This document shows positions 1 through 8,575 of a stretch of DNA of 52,122 nucleotides, one piece after another. The stretch spans positions 1-52,122 of the forward strand of contig CAMVAJ010000010.1 in assembly GCA_947165425.1 (NCBI GenBank). Reading direction: 5' to 3'. The notes under the pieces are model-generated. The model worked only from the letters and a program-made list of their open reading frames with translations. It was not told the origin of the DNA and made no database searches. The DNA comes from an uncultured Clostridia bacterium. GTDB lineage: Bacteria; Bacillota; Clostridia; Christensenellales; Aristaeellaceae. How positions within the stretch are numbered: position 1 is the stretch's first letter; each line of letters opens with the position of its first letter. The position numbers and the translations under genes are program-made.

Positions 1-651
1 CGCGCCGCCGTCCAGCGCGAGGCGCGGGTCGTGCATCACCTCCGGCTGGAGATGATCGCACTCGCCGGAGGGGATGTAGGGCGGGTTGGAGAGGATCAGG
101 GCAAAACGGCTGCCGTCCCGCCGGAAGGCCTCCAGCATATCGGAGCGCACGGTCCGGACGGACGCGCCGAGGCGCTGCGCGTTGCGGCGCGTGAGGTCGA
201 GCGCGGGCTCGCTGATGTCACTGGCGGTCACGGCGAAGCCGGTGTCGAGGGCGAGGGTCACGGCGATGCAGCCGCTTCCGCAGCACAGATCCAGGGCCTC
301 GCCGCCGACCTGCTCCCGCAGCGCCGACTCCAGGGCGCGGGCGCGCCGGAGCAGCAGCTCCGTCTCCGGGCGCGGGATCAGCGCCTCCGGTCCGGTCTGG
401 AAGGGACGGCCGCAGAACCAGGCTTCGCCCGTCAGGTGCTGCAGGGGCACACGGTCGGCACGCCGCCGGCAGAGCGCCTGGTACGCCCCGGTCACTTCAT
501 CGGACAGGGGCGTCTCGTCGTCCAGACGGAGCTCGAGGGCGGGACGGCCCGTGAGATGGGCGAGAAGCGCCGAGGCGTCGAAGGCGGGGTCTGGAACGCC
601 CTTCTCGCGGAAGAGCGCGGCGGCCTGCAGGATGAGCCGTCTTGGCGTCAT
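1..651 (-). CDS. prmC: Peptide chain release factor N5-glutamine methyltransferase PrmC (HemK), C-terminus cut by window edge
   Basis: The product methylates the glutamine of the GGQ motif of release factors RF1 and RF2, using S-adenosylmethionine. Read from the minus strand, it begins MTPRRLILQAAALFREKG and shows the family hallmarks in order: an N-terminal helical substrate domain, the IPRPETE stretch, the SAM-binding loop DLCCGSGCIA, and the catalytic NPPYIPSGE motif that contacts the glutamine side chain. About 217 residues are present; the family is usually 270-290, so the last 55-70 residues lie beyond base 1. The start codon overlaps the stop of the upstream DUF1385 gene as ATGA (648-651), implying translational coupling. 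The order rpmE, DUF1385, prmC is common in Firmicutes, where prfA usually follows. Identity is secure; only the end is missing. Confidence 0.95.
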   Translation of the reverse strand, partial: MTPRRLILQAAALFREKGVPDPAFDASALLAHLTGRPALELRLDDETPLSDEVTGAYQALCRRRADRVPLQHLTGEAWFCGRPFQTGPEALIPRPETELLLRRARALESALREQVGGEALDLCCGSGCIAVTLALDTGFAVTASDISEPALDLTRRNAQRLGASVRTVRSDMLEAFRRDGSRFALILSNPPYIPSGECDHLQPEVMHDPRLALDGGA

Positions 652-1682
652 GCCTCGGTCTCCGGCGGCTGATAGGCGGGATCGGACTCCTCGTAGCTCT
701 TCAGGATGGCCCAGCCCTCGGGGGTGCGTTTGGCGTGCTTGGGCAGCCCGTGGAGGGCGGCGTTCATCGCGCAGATGGCGCACTCCAGCATGCCGTCGTC
801 CGGCTTGCGGGTGGTCAGACGCTGCAGCTGCAGGCCCGGCCAGCGGAGAATCTTCGAAATCTTGCTCTCGGAGTGGGCGAGGCCCTTGAGCACCTCATAG
901 CTGATGCCCGCCACCACGGGCAGCATCAGCAGATGCATCAGCAGGCGCAGGAAATAGTTGCTGATCGGGAAGACCACGTTCAGCACCAGGAAGAGCAGGA
1001 TCGAGATCATGAAAACGATCAGCAGAAAGGCCGTGCCGCAGCGCGGATGCAGGCGGGAGAAGCCTTGCGCGTTGGCGGGGGTCAGGGGGAGATTGGCCTC
1101 GTGGCAGTAGACGGTCTTGTGCTCCGCGCCGTGATACTGGAAGGTGCGGCGGATGTCGGGCATCAGGGAGACCAGCGACATATAGCCCACCAGCAGCGCG
1201 ATCTTGAGCAGGCCGCCCAGCAGCGTGTAGCCCAGGGGCGGCATGCCCGCGGCGCGCAGGATGCTCTCCAGCCCGGCGGGCAGGGCCATGAACAGGCCGA
1301 TGGAGAGAACGACGGCCAGCACGATGGCGACGCCCATGACGATCTTGTCCACGCCCTTGCCGGTCTTCTCGGCCAGCCACTTTTCAAACTTGGTGGGCTC
1401 CTCGTCCAGGATGCCGAGCATCCGGGTGGAGTCGGAGAGGGTGGTCATGCCGGAGGACAGCATGGTGACGAGGTTCACGGCACCCCGGATGAAGGGCTTG
1501 CCCATCCAGGGGTGCTTCTTTGAGAGGGGCTCGAAGGGCTTGCACTGTACGACGATGGACTTGTCCGGACGGCGCACCGCGATGGCGATCGCGTTCGGGC
1601 TGCGCATCATGACGCCCTCCATGACGGCCTGGCCGCCGATATCCACGCGGGGACAGGCGCTCTGGGATTGAAGCTGATTCAT
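648..1682 (-). CDS. DUF1385 family integral membrane protein (344 aa)
   Basis: The protein belongs to the DUF1385 family (YqhQ in Bacillus), conserved in Firmicutes but without a proven biochemical role. Features visible: an N-terminal GGQAVMEGVMMRSP motif typical of the family, at least four hydrophobic helices (about residues 110-140, 155-180, 225-250 and 255-275), and the conserved HGAEHKTVYCHE and HPRCGTAF blocks between them, whose His and Cys residues could bind a metal. The start is ATG at 1682 with a GAGG ribosome site eight bases upstream. It lies between rpmE and prmC, a conserved neighbourhood, and its stop overlaps the prmC start. Family assignment is firm; no function is claimed. 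Confidence 0.93.
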   Translation of the reverse strand: MNQLQSQSACPRVDIGGQAVMEGVMMRSPNAIAIAVRRPDKSIVVQCKPFEPLSKKHPWMGKPFIRGAVNLVTMLSSGMTTLSDSTRMLGILDEEPTKFEKWLAEKTGKGVDKIVMGVAIVLAVVLSIGLFMALPAGLESILRAAGMPPLGYTLLGGLLKIALLVGYMSLVSLMPDIRRTFQYHGAEHKTVYCHEANLPLTPANAQGFSRLHPRCGTAFLLIVFMISILLFLVLNVVFPISNYFLRLLMHLLMLPVVAGISYEVLKGLAHSESKISKILRWPGLQLQRLTTRKPDDGMLECAICAMNAALHGLPKHAKRTPEGWAILKSYEESDPAYQPPETEA

Positions 1683-1808
1683 GGCGTTTACCTCATATCA
1701 TTTGGAGCCGCTCCACTGGCTCGGCCGCGACGGAGCGCGCGGTGGAGGAGCGGGGGAAAGAAAAAATATATGCTGCCGCCGCCCGGCCGGGACGGCGGGG
1801 ATGAATGT

Positions 1809-1841
1809 AAAAAACAGGATTCGCAACCAGGCGAACCCTGT
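1809..1841 (-). terminator. Rho-independent terminator of rpmE
   Basis: On the minus strand, just after the rpmE stop, ACAGGGTTCGC pairs with GCGAATCCTGT (one G-T pair) around a six-base loop, and a run of T follows directly. This is a canonical intrinsic terminator. DUF1385 and prmC beyond it therefore depend on readthrough or on their own promoter. Confidence 0.85.
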
Positions 1842-1848
1842 CATCGGC

Positions 1849-2049
1849 TCATTCCATGCCAAACCGCTTTTTAAAGCGATCGACGCGTCCGCCGGTATCC
1901 ACCAGCTTCTGCTTGCCGGTGTAGAAGGGATGGCATTTGGAACAAATATCGACCTTCATCTCTTTCTTGGTCGATCCGGTCTCGAACGTCTCACCGCATA
2001 CGCAGCGAACGATGCATTTGCCGTACTTGGGATGGATCTTTTCCTTCAT
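1849..2049 (-). CDS. rpmE: 50S ribosomal protein L31 (zinc-binding, C+ type)
   Basis: This 66-residue protein is ribosomal protein L31, part of the central protuberance and inter-subunit bridge of the large subunit. It begins [12 protein letters not shown] and has the four cysteines of the zinc-binding form: C12 or C16 with C18 in the first knuckle, and C36 and C39 (CSKC) in the second, followed by the conserved [10 protein letters not shown] longer reading from 2112 is open but has no ribosome site and runs through the promoter, whereas ATG at 2049 has AGAGGTGAG at the right distance. Genes of this C+ type are often exchanged for cysteine-less paralogues under zinc limitation; no second copy is in the window. 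Confidence 0.96.
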   Translation of the reverse strand: MKEKIHPKYGKCIVRCVCGETFETGSTKKEMKVDICSKCHPFYTGKQKLVDTGGRVDRFKKRFGME

Positions 2050-2100
2050 TGCGCTCTCACCTCTTTCGCGTATGCAATGATCGGCATTGCCGCAAGCGTC

Positions 2101-2129
2101 ATTGTAACACAAGTTTACAGGTTATGCAA
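2101..2129 (-). promoter_or_regulatory. Sigma-A-type promoter of rpmE
   Basis: On the minus strand TTGCAT (bases 2129-2124) and TACAAT (2106-2101) are separated by 17 bases, close to the vegetative consensus. Transcription would begin near 2094, giving a leader of about 45 bases before the rpmE start. Confidence 0.75.
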
Positions 2130-2207
2130 GCGGATTTTCACTTTTTTGTCAAAAATGGGGACGCACATTCGAGGACACGCGGAAAAACCAGCTATCGAAA
2201 CGAAGAT

Positions 2208-2237
2208 TTGCATGAAAGAAGGCAGATGTGCTATACT
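2208..2237 (+). promoter_or_regulatory. Sigma-A-type promoter of recD2
   Basis: TTGCAT at 2208-2213 and TATACT at 2232-2237, spaced by 18 bases, lie about 35 bases upstream of the recD2 start. They are back-to-back with the rpmE promoter. The spacer is one base longer than optimal. Confidence 0.65.
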
Positions 2238-2271
2238 GCACCCGGATTCAGAAACCGCGCGGAGAGGGGGT

Positions 2272-4506
2272 GTGCGCTTGGAGAAGCTGGAAGGAAACAT
2301 CGGCGGGACCATCTTCCGCAACGAGGAGAACGGCTACACGGTGCTGACCGTGATCGACGGCCGGCGGGAGGTGGTGGCCGTGGGCACGCTCCCGGTGCTG
2401 TACCCCGGCGAGCAGGCGGTTTTCGAGGGCGAGTGGGTGGAGCACAGCAGCTATGGCAAGCAGTTCAAGTGCGTCAGCTGCACCCCCGTCAAGCCGACGA
2501 CGGCCCTGGGCATCGAGCGCTATCTCAAATCTGGCGCGGTGCCCGGGATCGGTGCGAAGACCGCGAAGGCCATCGTCGCCGCCTTCGGGGACGAGACCCT
2601 GCGGATCCTCGAGGAGGAGCCGGAGCGGCTGCAGGAAGTGCCGGGCATGGGCCGCAAGCGATGGAAGGCGATCGCGCTGGCGTTCCGCGAGGCCTCGGCC
2701 GAGCGGGAGGCCCTGGCGTTTCTCCAGTCCTACGGCATCCCGGCGAACCTCGCGTACAAGATCAGCATGCGGTACGGCGACCAGGCGCAGGACGTGATCC
2801 GCGCCAACCCCTACCGCCTCTGCGAGGAGCTGGAGGGCGTCGGCTTTGTCACGGCGGACCGCATCGCCTCCGCCCTCGGCGTGGCCCCGGACAACCCGGA
2901 GCGCCTCCGCGCGGCGATGAGGTTTTTCCTCCAGGAGGCCGCCGTCGGCGCGGGGCACGTCTTTCTCTGGCGCGAGGAGCTCATGCGGCGGGCCGCCTCG
3001 CTCCATGTGGCGGAGGAGCTGCTCGAGGACACGGTGCGGGACATGGCGCTGCACCGGGAGCTGGCGCTGCGCCGGACGGAGGACGGGGAGGACGGGCGGA
3101 TCCAGGTCTGGCTCCCGGGCTTCGAGCGCGCCGAGCGCGAGGTGGCCCAGCGGCTGTGCGAGCTGATGGCCTCCCGGACGGGCGGCGCGCCGGACGGGGC
3201 GGAGAGGATGATCGACCGCTACGAGCAGCGCCACGGCATGACCTTCAGCCTCTCCCAGCGCAGCGCCATCGAGCAGGCCATCAGCCACGGCGTGTTTGTG
3301 ATCACCGGCGGCCCGGGCACCGGGAAAACCACCATTATCAACTGCATTATCCAGCTGCTTGCCGGGGAGGGCCGGATCGAGCTGTGCGCCCCCACCGGCC
3401 GGGCCGCGAAGCGGATGAGCGAGGCGACGGGCCTGGAGAGCCGCACGATCCACCGCATGCTGGAATTTGGCGGCGAGGAGGGCTCCTTCGTGCGCAACGA
3501 GGAGAACCCGCTGGAAGCTGCCTGCGTAATTGTGGACGAGGCCTCGATGATCGACCTGATGCTGATGCGCTCGCTCCTGCGGGCGATCGAGCCCGGGACG
3601 CGGCTGCTGATCGTCGGCGACAGCGATCAGCTGCCCAGCGTGGGAGCCGGCAACGTCCTGGGCGATATTTTGGCCAGCGGCGTCATCCCGGCGGCCCGGC
3701 TGACGGAGATCTACCGGCAGGCGCAGACCAGCCAGATCGTCTCGAATGCCCACCGGATCAACCGGGGCGAGATGCCGGTCCTCAACGGCGCGGACACAGA
3801 CTTTTTCTTTGAGCGCACAGACGGGCCGGCCGCCACGGCGCGGACGGTGGTGCAGCTGGCGGCCAGCCGGCTGCCGAAATATCTGCGCCTGTCCGACGAG
3901 GCGCGGATCCGGGGCATCCAGGTGCTCGCACCGGCGCGCAGGGGGGAGTGCGGCGTGCAGGCGCTGAATCAGCTGCTGCAGGCGGCGCTCAACCCCGCGG
4001 AGCCCGGCAAGCCGGAGCTCAAGCACGGCGAGAGCCTCTACCGCCTGGGCGACAAGGTGATGCAGAACCGGAACGATTACGACATCAGCTGGACGCGCCC
4101 TTCGGCCACGGGCTACAAGCAGGGGCGGGGTGTGTTCAACGGCGACGTGGGCTTCGTGACCGACGTGGACCCGGAGGCCAACACCGTGGAGGTCACCTTC
4201 GAGGATGACCGCGTGGCGGTTTACGGCCGCGCGGAGCAGGAGAGCCTGGAGCTTGCCTACTGCATCTCCGTCCACAAAAGCCAGGGGAGCGAGTTCACCT
4301 GCGTGGTGATGCCCGTGTTCAGCGGGCCGGCGATGCTGCTGACAAGGAACCTCTTCTATACCGCGCTGACGCGGGCAAAGAAGCTGGTGGTGCTGGTGGG
4401 CCGCGAGGAGACGATTGCGCAGATGGTGGAGAACAACTATATTCTCCACCGCAATACGTCGCTGGCCGAGCGGCTCCGGGCGGCGGAGGCGCTGATCCAC
4501 GCATGA
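2272..4506 (+). CDS. recD2: ATP-dependent 5'-3' DNA helicase RecD2
   Basis: RecD2 is the RecD-like helicase of bacteria lacking RecBCD, acting in replication-fork maintenance and DNA repair. The 744-residue protein has an N-terminal OB-like segment (GTIFRNEENGYTVL), a helix-hairpin-helix region around residues 90-240 that distinguishes RecD2 from RecD, Walker A GGPGTGKTT at about 346-354, Walker B VIVDEASMID, the SVGAGNVLGD motif, and a C-terminal SF1 motif VI, FYTALTRAKKLVVLVG. An open frame extends upstream to 1681 antisense to rpmE, but it crosses the promoter. GTG at 2272 behind GGAGAGGGGG is preferred; TTG at 2278 is an alternative. The length suits the family (about 720-790). Its stop overlaps the comF start by ATGA. 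Confidence 0.95.
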   Translation: MRLEKLEGNIGGTIFRNEENGYTVLTVIDGRREVVAVGTLPVLYPGEQAVFEGEWVEHSSYGKQFKCVSCTPVKPTTALGIERYLKSGAVPGIGAKTAKAIVAAFGDETLRILEEEPERLQEVPGMGRKRWKAIALAFREASAEREALAFLQSYGIPANLAYKISMRYGDQAQDVIRANPYRLCEELEGVGFVTADRIASALGVAPDNPERLRAAMRFFLQEAAVGAGHVFLWREELMRRAASLHVAEELLEDTVRDMALHRELALRRTEDGEDGRIQVWLPGFERAEREVAQRLCELMASRTGGAPDGAERMIDRYEQRHGMTFSLSQRSAIEQAISHGVFVITGGPGTGKTTIINCIIQLLAGEGRIELCAPTGRAAKRMSEATGLESRTIHRMLEFGGEEGSFVRNEENPLEAACVIVDEASMIDLMLMRSLLRAIEPGTRLLIVGDSDQLPSVGAGNVLGDILASGVIPAARLTEIYRQAQTSQIVSNAHRINRGEMPVLNGADTDFFFERTDGPAATARTVVQLAASRLPKYLRLSDEARIRGIQVLAPARRGECGVQALNQLLQAALNPAEPGKPELKHGESLYRLGDKVMQNRNDYDISWTRPSATGYKQGRGVFNGDVGFVTDVDPEANTVEVTFEDDRVAVYGRAEQESLELAYCISVHKSQGSEFTCVVMPVFSGPAMLLTRNLFYTALTRAKKLVVLVGREETIAQMVENNYILHRNTSLAERLRAAEALIHA

Positions 4507-5150
4507 AGATCTTACGATGGATGGACCAGAAGGCCCTCGACCTTCTCTACCCGGACGGCGCGGTCTGCCTGATCTGCGGCCGGGTGAGCGGCGGGGAGGC
4601 GCTGTGCCCCGACTGCGCGGAGGAGCTGCGGCGCGATCAGCTGGACACGGAGGGGCAAACGGACCGACGGCGGTCTGTATGGCCCTATGACAGCATCGCC
4701 GGGCAGCTGGTGAGGCTGCTGAAGGAGCAGGCGGTGGAGGGCGCGGCACGGGTGCTTGCCGCAGGGATTGCCGGGACGGCCCGGGAGATGGCGCTGCCGG
4801 AGGACACCGTGGTCACCAGCGTGCCGATGCCGCGGCGGCGCTATCTCGAGCGGGCGATCGACCACGGGCGGACCCTGGCCGCCTGCGCGGCGGAGGAGCT
4901 GGGTCTGCGCCACGCGCCGCTCCTGCGGCGGAGGAAGGGCTCGACCATGCGGACCCAGCGGGGGCTCAGCCAGGCGGAGCGGTTGGCGAACGTCCGGGAC
5001 GCCTTCGAGCCCGCGGTTCCGGCCATGCCGAGACACGTCCTGCTGGTGGACGACGTCTCGACCACCGGCGCGACGGGAGAGGCCTGCGAGCGCAGCCTGC
5101 TGTCGGGCGGCGCGGAGCGGGTCTGGATCATCACAGCGACCAAGGCCTGA
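4503..5150 (+). CDS. comF: ComF family phosphoribosyltransferase-like protein
   Basis: ComF-family proteins are needed for uptake or processing of transforming DNA in competent bacteria, though many carriers have no known competence. This 215-residue protein has an N-terminal zinc-ribbon-like pair of cysteine knuckles (CLICG near residue 22 and CPDC near residue 38), then a type I phosphoribosyltransferase fold ending in VLLVDDVSTTGATGEACE, the PRPP-binding loop. The start overlaps recD2 by four bases (ATGA), so the two are translationally coupled; recD2-comF pairing occurs in other Firmicutes. No other competence genes are in the window. Confidence 0.9.
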   Translation: MKILRWMDQKALDLLYPDGAVCLICGRVSGGEALCPDCAEELRRDQLDTEGQTDRRRSVWPYDSIAGQLVRLLKEQAVEGAARVLAAGIAGTAREMALPEDTVVTSVPMPRRRYLERAIDHGRTLAACAAEELGLRHAPLLRRRKGSTMRTQRGLSQAERLANVRDAFEPAVPAMPRHVLLVDDVSTTGATGEACERSLLSGGAERVWIITATKA

Positions 5151-5190
5151 CAGGACAGGCGCACGACGGATATAGAGAAGGAACGAACGG

Positions 5191-6456
5191 ATGATGCGAA
5201 AGATCATGGCGGGGCTGTGCCTGATGCTGGCGCTGTGCGGCGCGCTGATGCTGGGCGCGTCCGCGGAGGCGGCGCGGGACGTGACCAAGGACTGTCAGAT
5301 CAAAATCAAGGGCGGCGGGCGCAAAGCCCTGAAGGCGATGACCGACCGGAATTACCTCACCTACGCGAACCTGCCGAAGGACGCGGTCATCGAGATCACC
5401 CCGGGCAGGCAGGCGCCGGGGAGCATCCTCGTGCAGTTTTACGACCGCGCGACCAGGGTGGAGATCTGGGCGCAGGTGGACGGCGAGTGGTCGCTGGTGG
5501 CGGAGCGCGGCGCGTATCTGAGCGACTGGGTCGTCCTGCCGGAGGGCGCGACGGCGGCCCGGGTGACCGCGGCGGACAAATCCCGGCTGTTCTTGGCGGA
5601 GCTCACGGTCTACGGCCGGGGGGACAGGCCGGATTCCAGCCCGGAGTGGGTGGAGCTGGACAAGGCGGACCTGATGCTGGTGGCCTGCCACCCGGACGAC
5701 GAGCTGCTCTGGTTCGGGGGCATGCTCCCGACCTACGCCGGCGAGCGGGGCCTGCGGGTGCAGGTGGTCTACGGCGTCCCCTCCACTCCCCAGCGGCGGC
5801 TGGAGCTGCTGGACGGACTCTGGCACTGCGGCGTGAAGGCCTATCCGGAATTCCTAGGCCTGCCCGACCGCTTCGCCAAGACCCTCAAGCAGGCCTACAC
5901 GCGCTGGAACCGGGGCAGGATCCAGGAGAAGCTGACAGGGCTGATCCGGCGCTACCGGCCGGAGGTGGTGGCGACCCACGATTTCAAGGGCGAGTACGGC
6001 CACGGCGGGCACGAGGCCATCGCGGACAGCGTGACCAAGAGCGTGGGCTACGCGGCGGACGGGCAGAAGTATCCCGCCTCCGGGGAGGCATACGGCGTCT
6101 GGCAGGTGAAGAAGCTCTATATCCATCTCTGGAAGGAGAACCAGCTGCGCCTGGACTGGCACCGGCCGCTGGACGCCTTTGGCGGCAGGGACGGGCTCAC
6201 CGTGGCCACGGAGGCGCTGGCCATGCACCACAGCCAGACGGCGCGGGGCTGGGAGATGGAGGACGGCGGGGCCTGTGACAACCGCCTGTTCGGCCTCTAC
6301 ATGACGCAGGTCGGCCCGGACGAGGCGGGCAACGACCTCTTTGAGCATATCGGCCCGGAAGAGTCTGCACCGGAGGAATCGGCGGAACGGATCGAGTCGG
6401 TCGATCTGGACGAGGAGGAGGCCGGGGAGACCGAGGAGCGCGGCCCCGAAATCTGA
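5191..6456 (+). CDS. Secreted PIG-L family deacetylase with N-terminal discoidin-like domain
   Basis: PIG-L/LmbE enzymes are zinc-dependent N-deacetylases of GlcNAc-type substrates. A signal peptide of about 25 residues (start MMRKIMAGLCLMLALCG, likely cut after ASAEA) precedes a beta-rich domain at about 30-145 resembling discoidin or F5/8 type C sugar-binding folds. The deacetylase domain begins at about 158 and carries the metal motif HPDDE (H167, D169, D170, E171; the usual Ala before His is Cys) and HGGH (H271, H274). An acidic tail of about 35 residues ends the protein. The start has GAAGGA upstream; the second ATG is equally possible. It follows comF by 40 bases and probably shares its transcript. 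Export suggests action on wall or extracellular polysaccharide; the substrate is unknown. Confidence 0.85.
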   Translation: MMRKIMAGLCLMLALCGALMLGASAEAARDVTKDCQIKIKGGGRKALKAMTDRNYLTYANLPKDAVIEITPGRQAPGSILVQFYDRATRVEIWAQVDGEWSLVAERGAYLSDWVVLPEGATAARVTAADKSRLFLAELTVYGRGDRPDSSPEWVELDKADLMLVACHPDDELLWFGGMLPTYAGERGLRVQVVYGVPSTPQRRLELLDGLWHCGVKAYPEFLGLPDRFAKTLKQAYTRWNRGRIQEKLTGLIRRYRPEVVATHDFKGEYGHGGHEAIADSVTKSVGYAADGQKYPASGEAYGVWQVKKLYIHLWKENQLRLDWHRPLDAFGGRDGLTVATEALAMHHSQTARGWEMEDGGACDNRLFGLYMTQVGPDEAGNDLFEHIGPEESAPEESAERIESVDLDEEEAGETEERGPEI

Positions 6457-6476
6457 CGAACAAACGTTTGCACGCC

Positions 6477-6505
6477 TTGCACCGCAGGCGAAATTATGCT
6501 ACAAT
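6477..6505 (+). promoter_or_regulatory. Sigma-A-type promoter of the topoisomerase pair
   Basis: TTGCAC at 6477-6482 and TACAAT at 6500-6505 have a 17-base spacer and lie about 70 bases upstream of the TTG start of the GyrB/ParE-like gene. Confidence 0.7.
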
Positions 6506-6573
6506 ATCTTGTGGCCGCGGCCGGGCGTGGGTGTCCGGCTGCGCGGGCAAAAAAGCCAACAGGAGTGAAGCAC

Positions 6574-8562
6574 TTGGCACAACAGAAATACGACGCCGGG
6601 AATATCGAGGTGCTCGAAGGGCTCGAGGCCGTCCGGATGCGCCCGGGCATGTATATCGGCACCACCTCCTCCCGGGGCATGCATCACCTGCTCTGGGAGA
6701 TCGTGGACAACGCCATCGACGAGGCCAGCAACGGCTTTGCGGACACGGTGACCGTGACGCTGCACGCCGACGGCTCCGCCAGCGTGTTCGACAACGGGCG
6801 CGGCGTGCCGGTGGACGAGCACCCGACGCTGCACATCTCCGGCGTCGAGGTCATCTATACCCGCCTGCACGCGGGCGGCAAGTTCAACAACAGCAACTAC
6901 GCCTACTCCGGCGGCCTGCACGGCGTGGGCGCCTCGGTCGTCAACGCGCTCTCGCGCTGGCTGACGGTGGATTCCTACCGGGACTGGGGCCACTACCGGA
7001 TGCGCTTTACCTCTGAGCTGAATCCCAGGACCGGCAAGATCGAGGCCGGCAAGCCCGACGGGCCGCTGGAGAAGGTGAGCAACACCCGCCGGCGGGGGAC
7101 GCTGGTGCGCTTCCTCCCGGACGACCGCATTTTCGAGGATGTGCGGTGGAACAGCCAGCAGGTGGCGCGGCGGCTGCAGGAGCTGGCCTACCTGAACAAG
7201 GGCCTGATCATCAACTTTGTCGACGAGAAAGCCCAGGAGGAGGACAAACGCGAGCAGACCTTCTGCTTCGAGGGCGGGATCGTGGACTATGTGCGGTATC
7301 TGAACGCGGGCCGCACGCCGATCGGCGAGGACGTCATCTACCTGGAGGGCCAGCGGGAGGGCACCATCTGCCGCCTGGCGATCCAGTACACGACGGACTA
7401 CTCCGAGAACGTCTTCTCCTACGTCAACAATATCCCGACGCCGGAGGGCGGCTCGCACGAGACGGGCTTTAAGACCGCCTTCACCAAGGCCTTCAACGAC
7501 TACGCCCGGAAGAACGGCATCCTGAAGGAGAAGGACGCGAACCTCTCGGGGGAGGATTTCCGCGAGGGGCTGACCTGCGTGCTGACCACGATGGTCAAGA
7601 ACCCGCAGTTCGAGGGCCAGACCAAGGGCCGCCTGGGCAACAGCGAGGTCAGGCCGGTCATCGAGGCCATCGTGACCGAGAAGCTGATGGACTGGCTGGA
7701 CAACCTGAAAAACCAGGAGCTGGCGCAGCACATCGTGGGCAAGGCGGTCAAGGCCGCGCAGGCGCGGGAGGCGGCCCGGAAGGCCCGGGACACCATCCGC
7801 TCCTCCAAGGCGCTGGAGGCCCAGCCCCTGGTGGGCAAGCTCTCCGCCGCGCGGGGACACAAGCCGGAGGACAACGAGCTGTTCATCGTGGAGGGCGACT
7901 CCGCCGGCGGCAGCGCCAAGCAGGGCCGGGACAGCCGCTTCCAGGCCATCCTGCCCCTGCGGGGCAAGCCGCTCAACGTCGAGAAGAAGAACATTGATCA
8001 GGTGCTCTCCAACGAGGAGTTCCGCTCGCTGATCACCGCCCTGGGCACAGGGATCGGCGACACCTTCAGCCTGAGCGGGCTGCGGTATCACAAGGTGATC
8101 ATCCTCTCCGACGCGGACCAGGACGGCGCGCATATCCGCGCGATCCTGCTGACCTTCTTCTTCCGGTATATGAAGGAGCTGATCATGGCGGGGCACGTCT
8201 ACATCGGCATGCCGCCGCTGTACCGTGTTGCGAAGGGGAACCAGATCATCTACTGCTACGACGACAAGGAGCTGGAGAAGGTCACCAAACAGGTGAGCAA
8301 GGGCTACACCCTGCAGCGCTACAAGGGCCTGGGCGAGATGAACCCGGAGCAGCTCTGGGACACCACCATGGACCCGGGTCAGCGCAAGCTCATGCAGGTC
8401 TCCATCGACGACGCGGCCGAGGCGGACCGTCTCGTGACCATCCTCATGGGGGACAAGGTGGAGCCGCGCCGGGACTATATCAGCGAGTTCGCGGACTTCA
8501 ACCGCCAGGACAATTTCGAGATGCCGGAGGGGCAGATGAACCCGATGGCGAAGACACATTAA
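6574..8562 (+). CDS. Type IIA DNA topoisomerase, ATPase subunit (GyrB/ParE-like)
   Basis: This 662-residue protein is the ATPase/Toprim subunit of gyrase or topoisomerase IV, which passes one DNA duplex through another. It shows the GHKL ATPase motifs [18 protein letters not shown] and [15 protein letters not shown], the transducer domain, and the Toprim metal site EGDSAGG (E440) with DADQDG (D513, D515, D517). The length matches short GyrB/ParE forms without the large insert of proteobacterial GyrB. The start is TTG at 6574, set by AGGAG eight bases upstream; there is no in-frame ATG there. It is followed after 13 bases by the cleavage subunit, so both are made from one transcript. Sequence motifs alone do not settle gyrase versus topoisomerase IV. 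Confidence 0.92.
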   Translation: MAQQKYDAGNIEVLEGLEAVRMRPGMYIGTTSSRGMHHLLWEIVDNAIDEASNGFADTVTVTLHADGSASVFDNGRGVPVDEHPTLHISGVEVIYTRLHAGGKFNNSNYAYSGGLHGVGASVVNALSRWLTVDSYRDWGHYRMRFTSELNPRTGKIEAGKPDGPLEKVSNTRRRGTLVRFLPDDRIFEDVRWNSQQVARRLQELAYLNKGLIINFVDEKAQEEDKREQTFCFEGGIVDYVRYLNAGRTPIGEDVIYLEGQREGTICRLAIQYTTDYSENVFSYVNNIPTPEGGSHETGFKTAFTKAFNDYARKNGILKEKDANLSGEDFREGLTCVLTTMVKNPQFEGQTKGRLGNSEVRPVIEAIVTEKLMDWLDNLKNQELAQHIVGKAVKAAQAREAARKARDTIRSSKALEAQPLVGKLSAARGHKPEDNELFIVEGDSAGGSAKQGRDSRFQAILPLRGKPLNVEKKNIDQVLSNEEFRSLITALGTGIGDTFSLSGLRYHKVIILSDADQDGAHIRAILLTFFFRYMKELIMAGHVYIGMPPLYRVAKGNQIIYCYDDKELEKVTKQVSKGYTLQRYKGLGEMNPEQLWDTTMDPGQRKLMQVSIDDAAEADRLVTILMGDKVEPRRDYISEFADFNRQDNFEMPEGQMNPMAKTH

Positions 8563-8575
8563 GGAGCAACAGCCT

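Noticed and set aside
1760-1800. GC-rich hairpin (CCGCC...GGCGG) upstream of DUF1385 as a terminator
   Set aside because: The T-run is separated from the stem by about eight bases, and the stronger terminator of rpmE lies just before it.
1681-2271. N-terminal extension of recD2 over rpmE
   Set aside because: It is antisense to rpmE and its terminator and lies upstream of the recD2 promoter; RecD2 proteins do not carry it.
2248-4749. A minus-strand frame of 833 codons opposite recD2 and comF
   Set aside because: Composition is typical of antisense frames in GC-rich genes, while recD2 motifs are intact on the plus strand.
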